DNA from: Trichopria drosophilae
Lineage: Eukaryota > Arthropoda > Insecta > Hymenoptera > Diapriidae
NCBI GenBank assembly: GCA_030407085.1
Contig: CM059584.1
Location: 6,262,001-6,326,000 of the forward strand
Direction: 5' to 3'
DNA length: 64,000 nt
Below the pieces are notes generated by a model, which did no database searches, was not told the DNA's origin, and saw only the letters and a list, made by a program, of their open reading frames with translations. The translations under genes and the position numbers were made by a program. Below, piece after piece: positions 38,861 through 49,754 of the stretch (positions are counted from its first letter, which is position 1; the number at the start of each line of letters is the position of its first letter).

Positions 38861-41548
38861 CCCCGAGAAAAAAATTCGTCTAACCTCCATTTCTGTTCCG
38901 TCATCATGACTTTTTGAAAAGTATCTATAGGAATTCAAAATTTGGCCTTTAAGACGTAATATTCTAGCTTTAAGGCATTTATCAATGTTTATTGCCGTCG
39001 GAAAAAGTACTTTAAATAGCAGAAATTATGGTCAAAATATGTCTCTCCCGACCTTAAATAGTTAACAAAATAATGTCTCCCGTGATTGGAATGAAACATT
39101 ACAATGTTTGCTATTGATCGTTTACTAAAAATAAGCAGCTTAGTATTTCTAGTCGATTTTATTAGAAATTCTGTTTATCATTTCTGGGATTTCCTAGTTT
39201 TTGCTCATAAGCCAAATAGAATTTTCTGCTGATCATAACCAAAATATTTTGCCAGACATTCTGATGGGTTTTGGGTAATTCCAATAGTTCTTTTCTGGTA
39301 AGCCTTAACAGAATTTCTGGCCAGAGTAATACCCCAAGTTTTTCTTTGAAATTTGTAATTTCAAATTTGAAATTCTATTTCATATGGGAAAAAGTACCAA
39401 CACCCGCTCGTACAGCTCAACACACACCAGACTTTATATTATAACAGTACTCTGCTGTTGGCCACATTATGCCCATATGAAAATTAGTTCTACCATGGGA
39501 GAAAAGCTATGAGTGTCGTTATCGCACCTAGCGGCCGCGGCGCTGTAGTGCATCTCTCGACGTAGTGAAGAAGAAAGAAAGTTTTGGTAGTATGCATTAA
39601 TATAACCAGAATGTATAGTATTCATTCTTTTGTCCCGAAAGTCCGAATACTGGACGTAACTTTCAGCGACCGCGAAAAATTTGTAACGCTATTAAAAAAT
39701 ATGAAATAATTCACGATCGACAGTTTTGGACCTCTTTCGAATCTCGTATTCCGATTCAGCCAAATTTCATATAAATTTTCGTATGTCAATTAGTATTTGG
39801 ATAATCTTGCAGTTGGAATGATAAAAAATAATTATGAAACTCATGAAAATCATCCGTTATTTTATTTTTAACAAAAAAAAAAACGTTAAATCATTGAGTA
39901 CTAGCTTATGGTTAATAAGATTAGGTCATTAACATATTTAAGTATTCCCAATGCAGTGTTGCACTCGAGTTACCAATCATGGTTTTGTCGTAGCATCTCT
40001 ATGGAGCTTGTGCTCAAGTGCACACTGTAAAACGTTTTTCGCATCAGGGAACTCGTATCCATTGTTGCGAATGTGTGTGTAAATGAAACAAGTTGTGGGG
40101 CTCTGTCAATAGACGACTATTCGTACTACGCACTTCCGACGGGGAACGTTAAAAATGTCCGAAGCGTATAGGAATAGCATACAATTCAACGCTTGCGGTT
40201 AAGTTCAGTAGGTTGTAAGAAGGAGGCCAGTAATCGCCTGTAGAATATATTTAATCCATTTTCCCTTCTTGCTAATATTGTCTCTAATACTGTAAAGAAA
40301 ACTAAACTTATCACATATACTTGACGACCATAAGCAAGAACATATGTGTACCCAAAATGTTTAACAGTTAACCTCCAAATGCATATAAAGCTGACATAGC
40401 CACTATTTAATTTCCACCTTTCAATAATTAATGCAGTTAAATTAATTAAATTTTTAGCTTTGAAATGCACAATCAGTGTATTTAATATTTATTATTTAAT
40501 CGCTATCTAAATTAACTTATCGATTTTGGTGAATTCAGTAAACCAAATATTGACTCATTTTACTCGCTAATTTTCACAGCTTGCTCTACTATTAATTCGT
40601 AATTTAATCGATAAATTTAATCAGTATTAGCAAAACCGTCTCTCGCTTTAAATACATTAATGCTACAATGCTTCTAAATGGTAGTAAACAACGAATATTT
40701 GTTCATACGTGCTTTACTGAACAGAGATATTTGCATAAACAATATTTTGGTCATATTAATCGATATTATCATCGTTTATTTATTAGTTAGATACAATATG
40801 TATATTACAATAGTTTTTTCTAAAGTGATTTAAGTTATTTAAAGAGTAGATATATTATGAAACGAGCTTTTATACAGAAAATGAGTTGAATAGACCATTG
40901 AAATTTATAGATTTGAACATATTTTATTACTTTTCAACAAATTTTGAATAAAAATAGAATTCACGTTTAAAGTAATTAGAAATGCAAATCAACCACACCT
41001 TCGTGTTACTATCCTGCGAATAAAATTTACAAAACTTAACAAGTCAGTTGCCATACATTTTTATAAAAACGTGTCGCTGGAAATGACCGCTTTATGACAA
41101 TAACCATAAATTTACGTTTTAAGTTTGAACCTTCTATAACTCAACAGCTCGAAGTGACAAAGAATGAAAACGAAATAACTATTTTCACAATTATTTCGTG
41201 GACATTCGACGTTGTTAAATCGGTCCGTTTCCACGCCGGATATCTGCATACGATTTTCTTTGTCGTTTTAAACACGTTTTACCTCTTGTCAAGTAACCCC
41301 CTCCCTCTCTAACATTATCTCCAGATTTAAATCAGATACTCTAATACATTCTGGAACTATTATCAAATTTTGTTGTACCTAGTGATCGATGAAAATAGCG
41401 TATCTTAAAACCCGGTTTGTTGAAACGGAGATAAGCATGTACTTTGAGGTGACGAAAACACATAATTCGGTGCATTATCAACGTATTGCAATTAACAAAG
41501 ACATTCTCTTGTCATTTGTCACCTTGGAATTGATGTCGTTGCTTTTCA
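38861..41548. other. No recognised gene
   Basis: AT-rich sequence with a short GC-richer patch at about 39510-39560 and another at 39950-40160. No frame shows a recognisable motif. No element boundary was found up to the Penelope relic. Confidence 0.45.
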
Positions 41549-42280
41549 TTGAAAATTTATCAATTTATATTCCATTTATCACCAATAGTTGCTAATTTAT
41601 ATATGGAATTTGTTGAAAATATTTTAATTGAGAAATTAAATTTTAAACCACCCCTTTATATGAGATATGTCGATGACATTCTTCTCGCTGTTCCATCAGG
41701 AAAAGAGGACTATGTCGAAAACAAATTTAATAGTTTACATAAAATTAAAGGCTTAACTAATAAAATTACTTTTAATAAAAAAATAGAAATTAACAATAAA
41801 ATCAATTTTCTTGACTTATTAATAATTCGAAAAAATAATGGTTTTCTCGATACTGACTGGTTCCATAAGGACACTTGGTCAGGACGATACCTAAATTTTC
41901 TATCAAATCATCCTCTCTATATAAAAATAAGTGTTGCTATCGGTCTAATTGATCGAGCAATTAAACTGTCTGAAATACGATTTCGCAAGAAAAACTTAAA
42001 CTTGGTTGAGAGAATTTTACGAGAAAATGGTTATCCTAATAATTTAATTTCTGAATGTATTTGTAAGCGAGTTCACTTAGTATATAACTCCCTACAAAAT
42101 ATTTTAAAAAATATCGAAACTGATTTCATTAAAACAACATCTATACCGTACGTACTTGGCATTACAGAAAAATTAACTGCTAGATTAAGAAAAGAGAAGA
42201 TTCGTGTAGTATCAAAACCTATAGGTAAAAACATAGGTGGTATTAGAATTGGAAAAGACGTTTTAGAAACAAAAAAATGA
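41549..42280 (+). pseudogene. Penelope-like element reverse transcriptase, 5' truncated
   Basis: This 243-codon frame is the C-terminal half of a Penelope-like (PLE) reverse transcriptase. Visible landmarks are LSPIVANLYME (residues 10-20), the catalytic YVDD (40-43), FLDLLI (87-92), and SGRYLNFLSNHP (111-122) followed by GLIDRAIKLS. In this family the order SPIVANLYME, YVDD, FLDL and SG-YLNF-S-HP is diagnostic and separates PLEs from LINEs and LTR elements. The preceding fingers and N-terminal RT motifs are absent; homology starts abruptly near 41570, so the annotated ATG is incidental. The frame closes in an A-rich run and the endonuclease continues in another frame. It would use an exposed 3' end to prime reverse transcription, but this copy is dead. 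Confidence 0.9.
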
Positions 42281-42604
42281 GCAATTTAGTTTATCAAATC
42301 TCCTGTTTACATTGCAACAACGTCTACATAGGACAAACTGGTAGAAAATTAGGTACACGTATAAGAGAACACAAAAAAAAACATAGAAGATAAACAAGAA
42401 AAATATACAGGCTTAACGATGCATAGAATTGAGACAGGACATGGTTTTGACTTTGATAATGTCAAAATTCTAGCATTAGAAAATAATACCTATAACAGAA
42501 AAGAAATTGAAAATTTTTTCATAAGTAATACTGAAAATACGGTTAATATTCGATTCGAAAAATCAAAATTACCAAATATTTACAGTATTGTTATGAAAAA
42601 ATAG
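42277..42604 (+). pseudogene. PLE GIY-YIG endonuclease domain, frameshifted
   Basis: Directly after the RT frame, with ATGA overlap, a second frame reads MSNLVYQISCLHCNN then VYIGQTGRKLGTRIREH. The LVY...YIG pair and the following TGRKLGTRIREH are the core of a GIY-YIG nuclease as found in canonical PLEs. The frame closes at about 42393. The rest of the domain (MHRIETGHGFDFDN, then KILALE, then RKEIENFFI) resumes in the RT's own frame and ends at a TAG at 42602-42604. The two shifts fall in A7 and A8 runs and cancel out. This enzyme would nick target DNA for insertion. Confidence 0.85.
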
Positions 42605-42770
42605 TTATATTTACTTGTTTGTTTATTTATTTACTCTTCTATTTGTGTATCGTGTTACTTACAGGTGGCTAACTAAAATCATTTCTCCTATATATATAAT
42701 ATCTCTTTAATTAATATAAATGTATACGAATGGAAGAAATTTTCGGATTTTTACTTTACATCATTTGTTT

Positions 42771-42800
42771 CTGAAGAGGGCCATAATCCATGGCCGAAAA
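42771..42800 (+). ncRNA. PLE hammerhead-like core (degenerate)
   Basis: About 170 bp after the endonuclease stop, on the same strand, CTGAAGA is followed by a hairpin GGCCAT-AATCC-ATGGCC and then GAAA. This is the hammerhead CUGANGA/stem II/GAAA arrangement, with one extra G between core and stem. PLEs are known to carry hammerheads in their terminal repeats. A cleavage-site GUH with a proper stem III is not convincing here, so it is probably inactive. Confidence 0.55.
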
Positions 42801-43537
42801 TTAAAATTTTGTTTTTTTATATTACAATTTAAATTAAAATTCTTATTTTGAAGATCAATTATGTTAAATGTTTATTTTTAACATATTGACTTGGTTCAAC
42901 GACCGTGTTTAATCATTAATTTTAATTTCTTCATCGGTCAAAAAATTACTATTTAATTATATTCCATTTCTTCAGTAAAATGTCGATTTTTCGTAAAAGT
43001 GAATTTCTAACGTATTTTCTGGATATCTGGATTTGGAAGGATATTCTTAAAGAAGTTGAAATGTCTCTGCAAAGAGTAATCCATGATAACGAAACGTAAT
43101 CTTATTCATTCATGCCAGTTTATAGTATCCATATTTTACGATCCTTTAAAAACTACTTTCAACTTCACGATCGTAAAAAATATCATTTTCAGAGCTAATG
43201 CTATCGATAGGCATTGATAGTTACTCAATCATTAGAAATTTAACACCTATCAACAAATTACACATTAAATTAATTAGAATCATATATAAAAAAAGTGTAT
43301 GTTTTTAAAAGCAATGTAGACAAAAATATCAAAAGAGAATTATATTTCACTGAACTATCAAAATATTTACTCTTTTATGTGATATTCCAATCAAATGCAT
43401 ATTTGAATTGCTAAATATTTTCTGCTGTGATCAAATATTTTCATCCGTGCAGGGTTGTGGAAAATCTTTCGGAGACTCACAGTTCATCATGAAGTGGTGT
43501 GTTCGTTACAAATTTCAGATAATTGAAAATCGAAATA

Positions 43538-44678
43538 CAGTACCGCTCAAAAGTATGAGCTTACCCTTGCGGAATTTTGGCTAAATTAAAATATTGATAT
43601 CTCATCTCCAAGTTCACGTATGGGAAAAATAAAAAAGGGAATTAAAGAGGAGACTTTCAGCTTCAGTCGCCGTGATTTCATTTCTATATACACATTTCCC
43701 TATGAACTATGCTCGATTTATTAACGTCATTTTCTTTTTTTCTTTTTCAATCCTCCTCTTTCTCTCTCTCTTTCAAATCCTTCTAAAAGTAATTTTAACA
43801 ACCCGTCCCACATTGCCCCTGGATTTTCAGATTTCTCAAAAACAAGTTTTTTCGTAACATTGAAATTTGGAATATTAAACAGATACTTTTTTTTAAATGC
43901 GTTTCATAATAAGTTAGTTGAGGATCTAACTAAGGGGTTCTAACTACACTTAACCATTCTTATGCCCCATATTTTTTGTGTACAAGTTTTTCCAAAACCA
44001 CCCCACTTTGCCCCTACTTCCCCTACATATTTATTAAATTTGGCTTTCTTCAACAAAATCGCCACGCGCTTTGCGTGAAATATCCTAATAGTAAAGACAA
44101 ACATAATCTTAAACTTGATCATAGTTTAAATGCAACTTTGCAGAAAATGATTGTTACACAAAAAGTCAACAAAATGCAGTAAACAAAAATGTCCTTCGAA
44201 AAATTTGAAAAAATTTCAGCCAATAGATAATTAAAAAAATGAAACTTTTTGTTTCTTAAACATTGTTTACATTATGCTAATTTTCCGAGATATAGCAGAT
44301 TGAAAAAAAATCACATTAAATTGTTCAAAATTGAATAAGTATTTGTAGAGAAATATTAGATAAAATCCCGAAGAGGCAAATTAATGCTGTTGGGATTACC
44401 TTTCGATTACACGTTGTAAATTTTCCTGCAATCATTAGAAAAGAAATGGGAGCGGATTGATGAAGAAAAAAATAATATTAAAAAATGACTTTAGTAAATC
44501 GAGCATAGTTCGTATAGCAATGTATATATAGAAATGAAACCACCACGTCTGAGAATCTGAAAGTCTTCTGTTTAATTCCATTTTTTTATTTTTCATGTAC
44601 GCTAACTTGGTGATGAGATATCAACATTTTAATTTAGCAAAAATTCCGCAATGGTGTTCATACTTTTGAGCGGTACTG
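43538..44678. mobile_element. Tc1/mariner-type foldback element (1.14 kb)
   Basis: It starts CAGTACCGCTCAAAAGTATG and ends with the complement CATACTTTTGAGCGGTACTG. A TA precedes the left end; the right flank is CA. The arms match over roughly 180 bp, including ATATTGATATCTCATC and GAACTATGCTCGATTTA against their complements. The CAGT-CC---CAAAAGT tip is Tc1/mariner-like and comparable to the 11.15 kb element, but the sequences are otherwise different. No transposase. Confidence 0.8.
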
Positions 44679-45001
44679 CATACCATTCGAGTTTCAAAGA
44701 GGGTAAATGAATTTTTAACAAATGGTTGGTGTAAAATACTTCTTATTTATTTGTAACTATATTGAAACAAATTCTTTTATTAAACGTATGCTAAATATAA
44801 AATGAATGTCCGGGAAACTTATAACATAATGTGCATCAAAGGAGGAGAAATGATCTAATGTGAATGATATCAAAGTGATTGTCCTAATTATCATGCCAGT
44901 TGATGGATAATTGGGGAATTGACAACAATTCATACGAGAAAATTATAAGATAATAACAATGTTGATCTATCCTACACTTTACATAATTCTTCATCAATTG
45001 T

Positions 45002-45050
45002 CGTCATCATCGGCATCATCATCATCATCATCGTTATTATCATTCATCTG
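45002..45050 (+). repeat. ATC microsatellite
   Basis: A run of CATCATCATC units, interrupted by CGG and GTTATT. Simple sequence. Confidence 0.8.
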
Positions 45051-46269
45051 TCATCGTACCCACAATCATCTTCATCCGTCATTATAAACACAATGTTATA
45101 TAATTATTGCAGACAGATTTTTTTGACGTCGTGACCTTTGTGACAGTATGTAATAATCGTTTTGCCTCCTAAAAGTTATGGTTACAGAAACAGAGTTAGT
45201 TATAATTGAAAAGACGACTTTTAAACGATTACAAATTCCATGTCAATACTTAATTTATAAATCTCATTTTAGTCGCCACTTTCAAGGCTTGACGTTTGAC
45301 ATGCGACCTATTATAATTAATGATTGTATACTTCATTTATACAATATCGTTTTAGGTTGAGTAGATTTTTTTTTGTTATTGATATAAAAATAAAAATTTC
45401 TCCAGATACAAAATTCTGCAATCAAAGTAAAACTATAAATAAACGATCTAATAGTACATTTATGAAAATAATTAATTAATAAAATTAAGTCCTTGTTCAA
45501 CGAATAATATTCACTTCACTAAGTGTAAGCACTCAACGTTAATATCTAATATTGGTCTTGTACTTCAATGTACTTAAATACATTCACATCCGATTACTTT
45601 GTACGTACATGAGACTGGATTAATTCAATTTCGTAGGTGCAGTTTAATATACATTCGTACTATAGTAATATAATTTTAATAGTTAAATTAAAAGCTATAT
45701 TTTTCTGAAAATATCCATTTTTTGTGTATTTGTTTATAACTATCCTTTGAAATATGGCATAATATTACGATTTGTACAATGTAAATAATAATTGAAATAA
45801 TGATTTACGTTATAACTCTAACATTACAATTTTTATATGTTTTAATACTTAAATGATCAAAATTTATTTAACTGCAAATACTTAAAAAGAAAATATAATA
45901 ATAATAAAATAAAGCAAAAATATTTGTAATAATTTCTAAAGGTTTATGATAGTTATTGCAACCCTTTTAGTTAAGGTTACACTTCATTGTCACCTTTTTC
46001 TTTTCACTGTTTCTCAATTTTTCAGTAGTAGTTTAAACGTTTTAACGATAACATTTTTACGGTATGTAGGCCATGATATTGTTTACAATAAATAATAGGT
46101 GCTAAGCACACTTTTGTTATAAAAAAACGTTTTTTTGAAAAAAAAATGTAATCCTGACAAAACTGAATGACAGAAAGTTTGAAAAAAATGAAGTTTTTTC
46201 CGGTCGCTGCTAACGGGGTGCTAGCTTTGAAATAATTGTGTACCTTACGTTTTCAGACAGCTTTAAGTA

Positions 46270-46590
46270 TCTTCGAGCTTTTGGTATAGCAGATTACGAA
46301 ACCAGAGTAAATTCTGAAAACTTAAACGTGACAGATACAGTATAGTAACATCCTTAATCCGTCATTTTCAATTTTCTAAATCTGAGGTTAAATTCGTAAT
46401 CAGGGATTTTGAAAACTCCCGAGCACCCAGATTCATCTAACAATTATATCAGATCCGATTTTCTACCAATTCGGTTCGCCATTTTTGATCAGACAATTTG
46501 AATTTTTAAAATCTAAAATGATTCCTAAATTAAGGACTTTAAAAAAATCCGAGTAACGGTCGTGTAAATAAAAATATACGCTTCAAAGGG
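46270..46590. repeat. Dispersed module and piggyBac-like right tip
   Basis: GCAGATTACGAAACCAGAGT (about 46290) and inverted partners near 46380 and 46520 are decayed copies of the dispersed module. CAAAGGG at 46584-46590 followed by TTAA matches the right end of the 16.5 and 61.4 kb elements. A matching left end was not found, so this is probably a truncated member. Confidence 0.45.
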
Positions 46591-46739
46591 TTAACGATGA
46601 CATTATAGTCAGTTCTTGTGCAAAAAAGAATTAATCCTTTTTAACGAAAGATTTTTATTAACCCTGGGGGTACGTACTATAAAACTAACATTTCATACAT
46701 ACCCTAGATCGACTATTGATCGAAAATAGTTCAAATATA

Positions 46740-47140
46740 TCTCTGTACAAAATTAATGCGAAACTAACAGAGGAAAAATTCGTTGAACCACAAATCCGAC
46801 AATTGATTAGCGTAATGAATTTTAAAAAATCATGATCCCTACAGAGAAATAAGCTTTGATCTGGTTTAGAAACTACGTAAGTGATTGTTTGGTAAATGTA
46901 AGGGATCCAAGTACAAAACTATGATCCAACATATGCTTGAAGCATTTCGCGACCTACGTTATAATAGAAGTTGGAAAATGCATTTTCCTTTTCCGTTTGG
47001 ATTATTTTTCCCATGTAAATCTTGGAAATGTATGTAAAGAACAAGGCGAAAGATTCTGTCAGAATATGCAGAAAATGGAAAAAGATATCAAGGAAGATGG
47101 AATACGAACCAGTTATCAGATTATACTGTTCGTCCTTAAA
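46740..47140 (+). pseudogene. Decayed 'EQGERF' arthropod family protein fragment
   Basis: Translated in three frames, this stretch gives an ordered series: FVEPQIRQLISVMNF (frame 3, from 46779), ALIWFRNYVSDCLVNV (frame 3), MIQHMLEAFRDL (frame 1, from 46921), LDYFSHVNLGNVCKEQGERF (frame 2) and YQGRWNTNQLSDYTVRP (frame 1, from 47086). This matches my knowledge of an uncharacterised protein family found as many copies in arthropod genomes, with the usual order 'GPQIR ... NLG-V--EQGERFHQDI--ME-RYQG-W'. At least three frameshifts and an in-frame stop make it a pseudogene. The function of the family is not known to me; its dispersal suggests links to mobile DNA. Confidence 0.75.
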
Positions 47141-47796
47141 ACTTGATCTTCCCTTCCAAACTTACAAATCAAAATCTAAATAGTGCAGATTCCTGGAAAC
47201 TTATTGACGTGTTAATTACGTCAATTTCAGATTATTTCATTAGTTTTTTATTTAGACAATCTGGTACTAATAAAGCACATAATATGTTCAAAAATGTTAA
47301 AAAATACCTTGTACCTTTTTTTAGAGAGGTTTAAAGAGTGCTACCGATCATTTTTGAACAAATTTGTTTACGCACAAGAAAAATTAACAAAAATTGATGG
47401 TATAAGTTTACAGCAGTTAAATACACTCTTTTGGTTTTCCAAAACTCGTCCTCCTGATTTTATCCGCGATTTTTGCATTTGAAAAATTTTATTGCATACT
47501 CGTTAACAGCGACTACAAAACCCCCGGATGAAAAACTCGTCCGTGGCAATGTTTGTCACAATACATTTAATTTCGTTGTTATCAAAAATGGAACATGATA
47601 GAAACAATTTGATGATGCTGTTATTGTCAAAAGTAAATTCTCTTTTTCTACATGTATAATCGAAATAATGCCAAAACGTACATTTTGGGACATATTTATC
47701 GTCATTTTTCTGGGAAGTGGGACGTAATAGAAAAATTCGGCCAGCGCCATCTTTCTCAGCATGAAAAAGCCGTTCAGAAACACTATGCGACATGTT

Positions 47797-48805
47797 CCAA
47801 CATAGAAATAAAATCTCCAGAATATCCCCAGAATGTCACAAACGTCACAATTGAAATATTGCATTTGCAACAACTGCAGTATATTCTGAAAATGTCTCAA
47901 AAAAAATGTTGCAAATGAGATATTGTGATTACATTTCATTTGAATTATTCTATATGTATAATTCTCAGAATATTCTAGAGATGTAGTATTCTAAATGTCT
48001 CACAACATTTCAAACTTGATGTCGACCGAACGTTGCCTAGAAAATATTGCAGAACATTACAAATGAGATGTACTGGGAATATTTCATTTGAGGCATTCTA
48101 TGTGTATTATTCTTAGAATATTCTGGAGATGTCTTATTAGATTTGTCTCACTATATCTCAAATTTAACATCGCTAGAATGTTTTGCGAGAGTCGTTGTAG
48201 AACATTGCAGATGAGACATTCTGGAAATATTTCATTTACGATATTCTATCCATATGGTTCTTAGAATATTCTGGAGATAATGCAGAGAATTTCTATATAT
48301 AATCTTGATCACGCTATAATAATATAAATGCGAGCGTAACGTAGTGCTTAAGACGTCAGCGTAGTAAACGGAAGACCCGGGTTCGATTCTCGGTCGGGAT
48401 AAATTATTTTCAGATTCATAGATTTATTTGCGAGCGAAATTGTATAACTACATTCCATAACAACAAATCTAATGAAATTTACATAATAATAAAAATCAAA
48501 TTAAATATTTATAATAATTCGTTCTATTTTTTAAACTTTCTTTATGACCAAAATGTCTTTAGAATGTCAAAAGAATATCTGCAGAACATCTCCAGAATAT
48601 ATATGTTGTATCACAGAATAAACTCAGAACGTCTCTACAATGTCTCTAGAATATTGCAGATGTCACCAGAATATAAAAAAAGCGGGCATAAGACGTTAGG
48701 GGGCGATGTGTCTAGAATATTCCTGATAACATCTCCAGAATATTAATGTCTCAAAAGTAATATTATGGAAATGTCATCAGGATATTTTTCTTCTATGTGG
48801 GTTAT
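47797..48805. mobile_element. Small relative of the 28.6-38.1 kb repeat element
   Basis: It starts with CATAGAAATAAAATCTCCAG, one array-type unit, and ends ...TTTTTCTTCTATGTGGG, so the tips are inverted (CACATAGAA-AAAAT). Inside are edge modules like those at 37911-38110, then a tRNA-like SINE (48330-48460), then an inverted series of TCTAGAATATTCC-type words. A single array unit is present, so it resembles a pre-amplification version of the large locus. Confidence 0.65.
48330..48400 (+). ncRNA. tRNA-like SINE head
   Basis: A B-box GGGTTCGATTC (48379-48389) with a perfect five-pair T-stem (CCGGG/CTCGG) follows an A-box-like GTAACGTAGTGCTTAAG at the right distance. There is no matching 5' acceptor strand, so it is not a functional tRNA. 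It aligns without gaps for about 49 nt up to the B box with the minus-strand copy at 60889-60965, and both have ATTTATTTGCGAG downstream. That makes a tRNA-derived SINE family. Confidence 0.7.
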
Positions 48806-49054
48806 TCGCATAAATGATGTAGGACTGTGAATTATTCCTGCCCGATCATCCCCATACAGGGAAGAACCTCTTGGAAGGTAAATGAAGCGATCTCCTGTTA
48901 GATTCAGTACAAACGCGACATACATTGACAATCCTGTTTTTTTATTGCTTAGTGTTAGTATCCTTTATTACACGTTCCACTCTGGTGAACTGACATTTAT
49001 TCCAGCATACGCGCTTGCACAATTTCGAAACCTCGCAATCTGTCGTACTCGCAT

Positions 49055-49411
49055 TTGATATTACGCTCAAAAGTGATTTACCCCTCAAAGACTGCAGTTG
49101 ATAAAACGAGCAGCGTAAACCTAGGTTGTGTTAACCTTAACCTAAAGCCTTTACTACTAGCAGGAGACATTAAGAGGGCTCAGCGTCTGTACCTGAGAAG
49201 GAGAGAACGAGGCTGGATCCTTTCCATTCTCGTGTTCGACGCACTGCTGGCAACGTGTCAGTTTTACGAGACGATTTATCACGGTTCCGCTTGCACGCTC
49301 TGCTTCGGTACGGCCCTAAGGATGTTGATTAATATCCACCGACGAAGCTACGTGCTGATAGGCGAGCTCTGGAACCCGAGACACTCTGCCTGGGTGGTGG
49401 CTGCTGCTTAA
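49055..49411 (+). CDS. Unrecognised 118-codon open frame
   Basis: A GC-richer frame in otherwise AT-rich DNA, with one hydrophobic run (WILSILVFDALLATC, about residues 53-67) and many Arg residues. No family recognised. A TTAACCTTAACCTAAA telomere-like word lies inside it. It may be a chance frame in captured or regulatory DNA. Confidence 0.15.
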   Translation: MILRSKVIYPSKTAVDKTSSVNLGCVNLNLKPLLLAGDIKRAQRLYLRRRERGWILSILVFDALLATCQFYETIYHGSACTLCFGTALRMLINIHRRSYVLIGELWNPRHSAWVVAAA

Positions 49412-49754
49412 TTATTCCTGCAAGTATAGATCGGCATTCGTGCATTATTCCGACTGCGACGCAATCCCAGCTTCCCAAAGTGCGACTGCGCGAGACACGG
49501 CGCGTAAAACATTGAAAATTCAAGGCTACTACGGTCGGGTTGGGCTATGCGCTTGGGTTCACTCGCCCGGGTGGATTAAAGTGGTGCGTACGATTCACAG
49601 CAAAAGCTTTATGTGCCCACGAAGACTAGTACATCACCAAATCCTTAGAAATATTCGGAAAAATCTGATACTTTTATGTTACCTTTACTGAAGGGGCAGA
49701 CAAATTATGCAACAGTTTGAGAACATTACGAAACTTGTAACAGAAATATGATTT

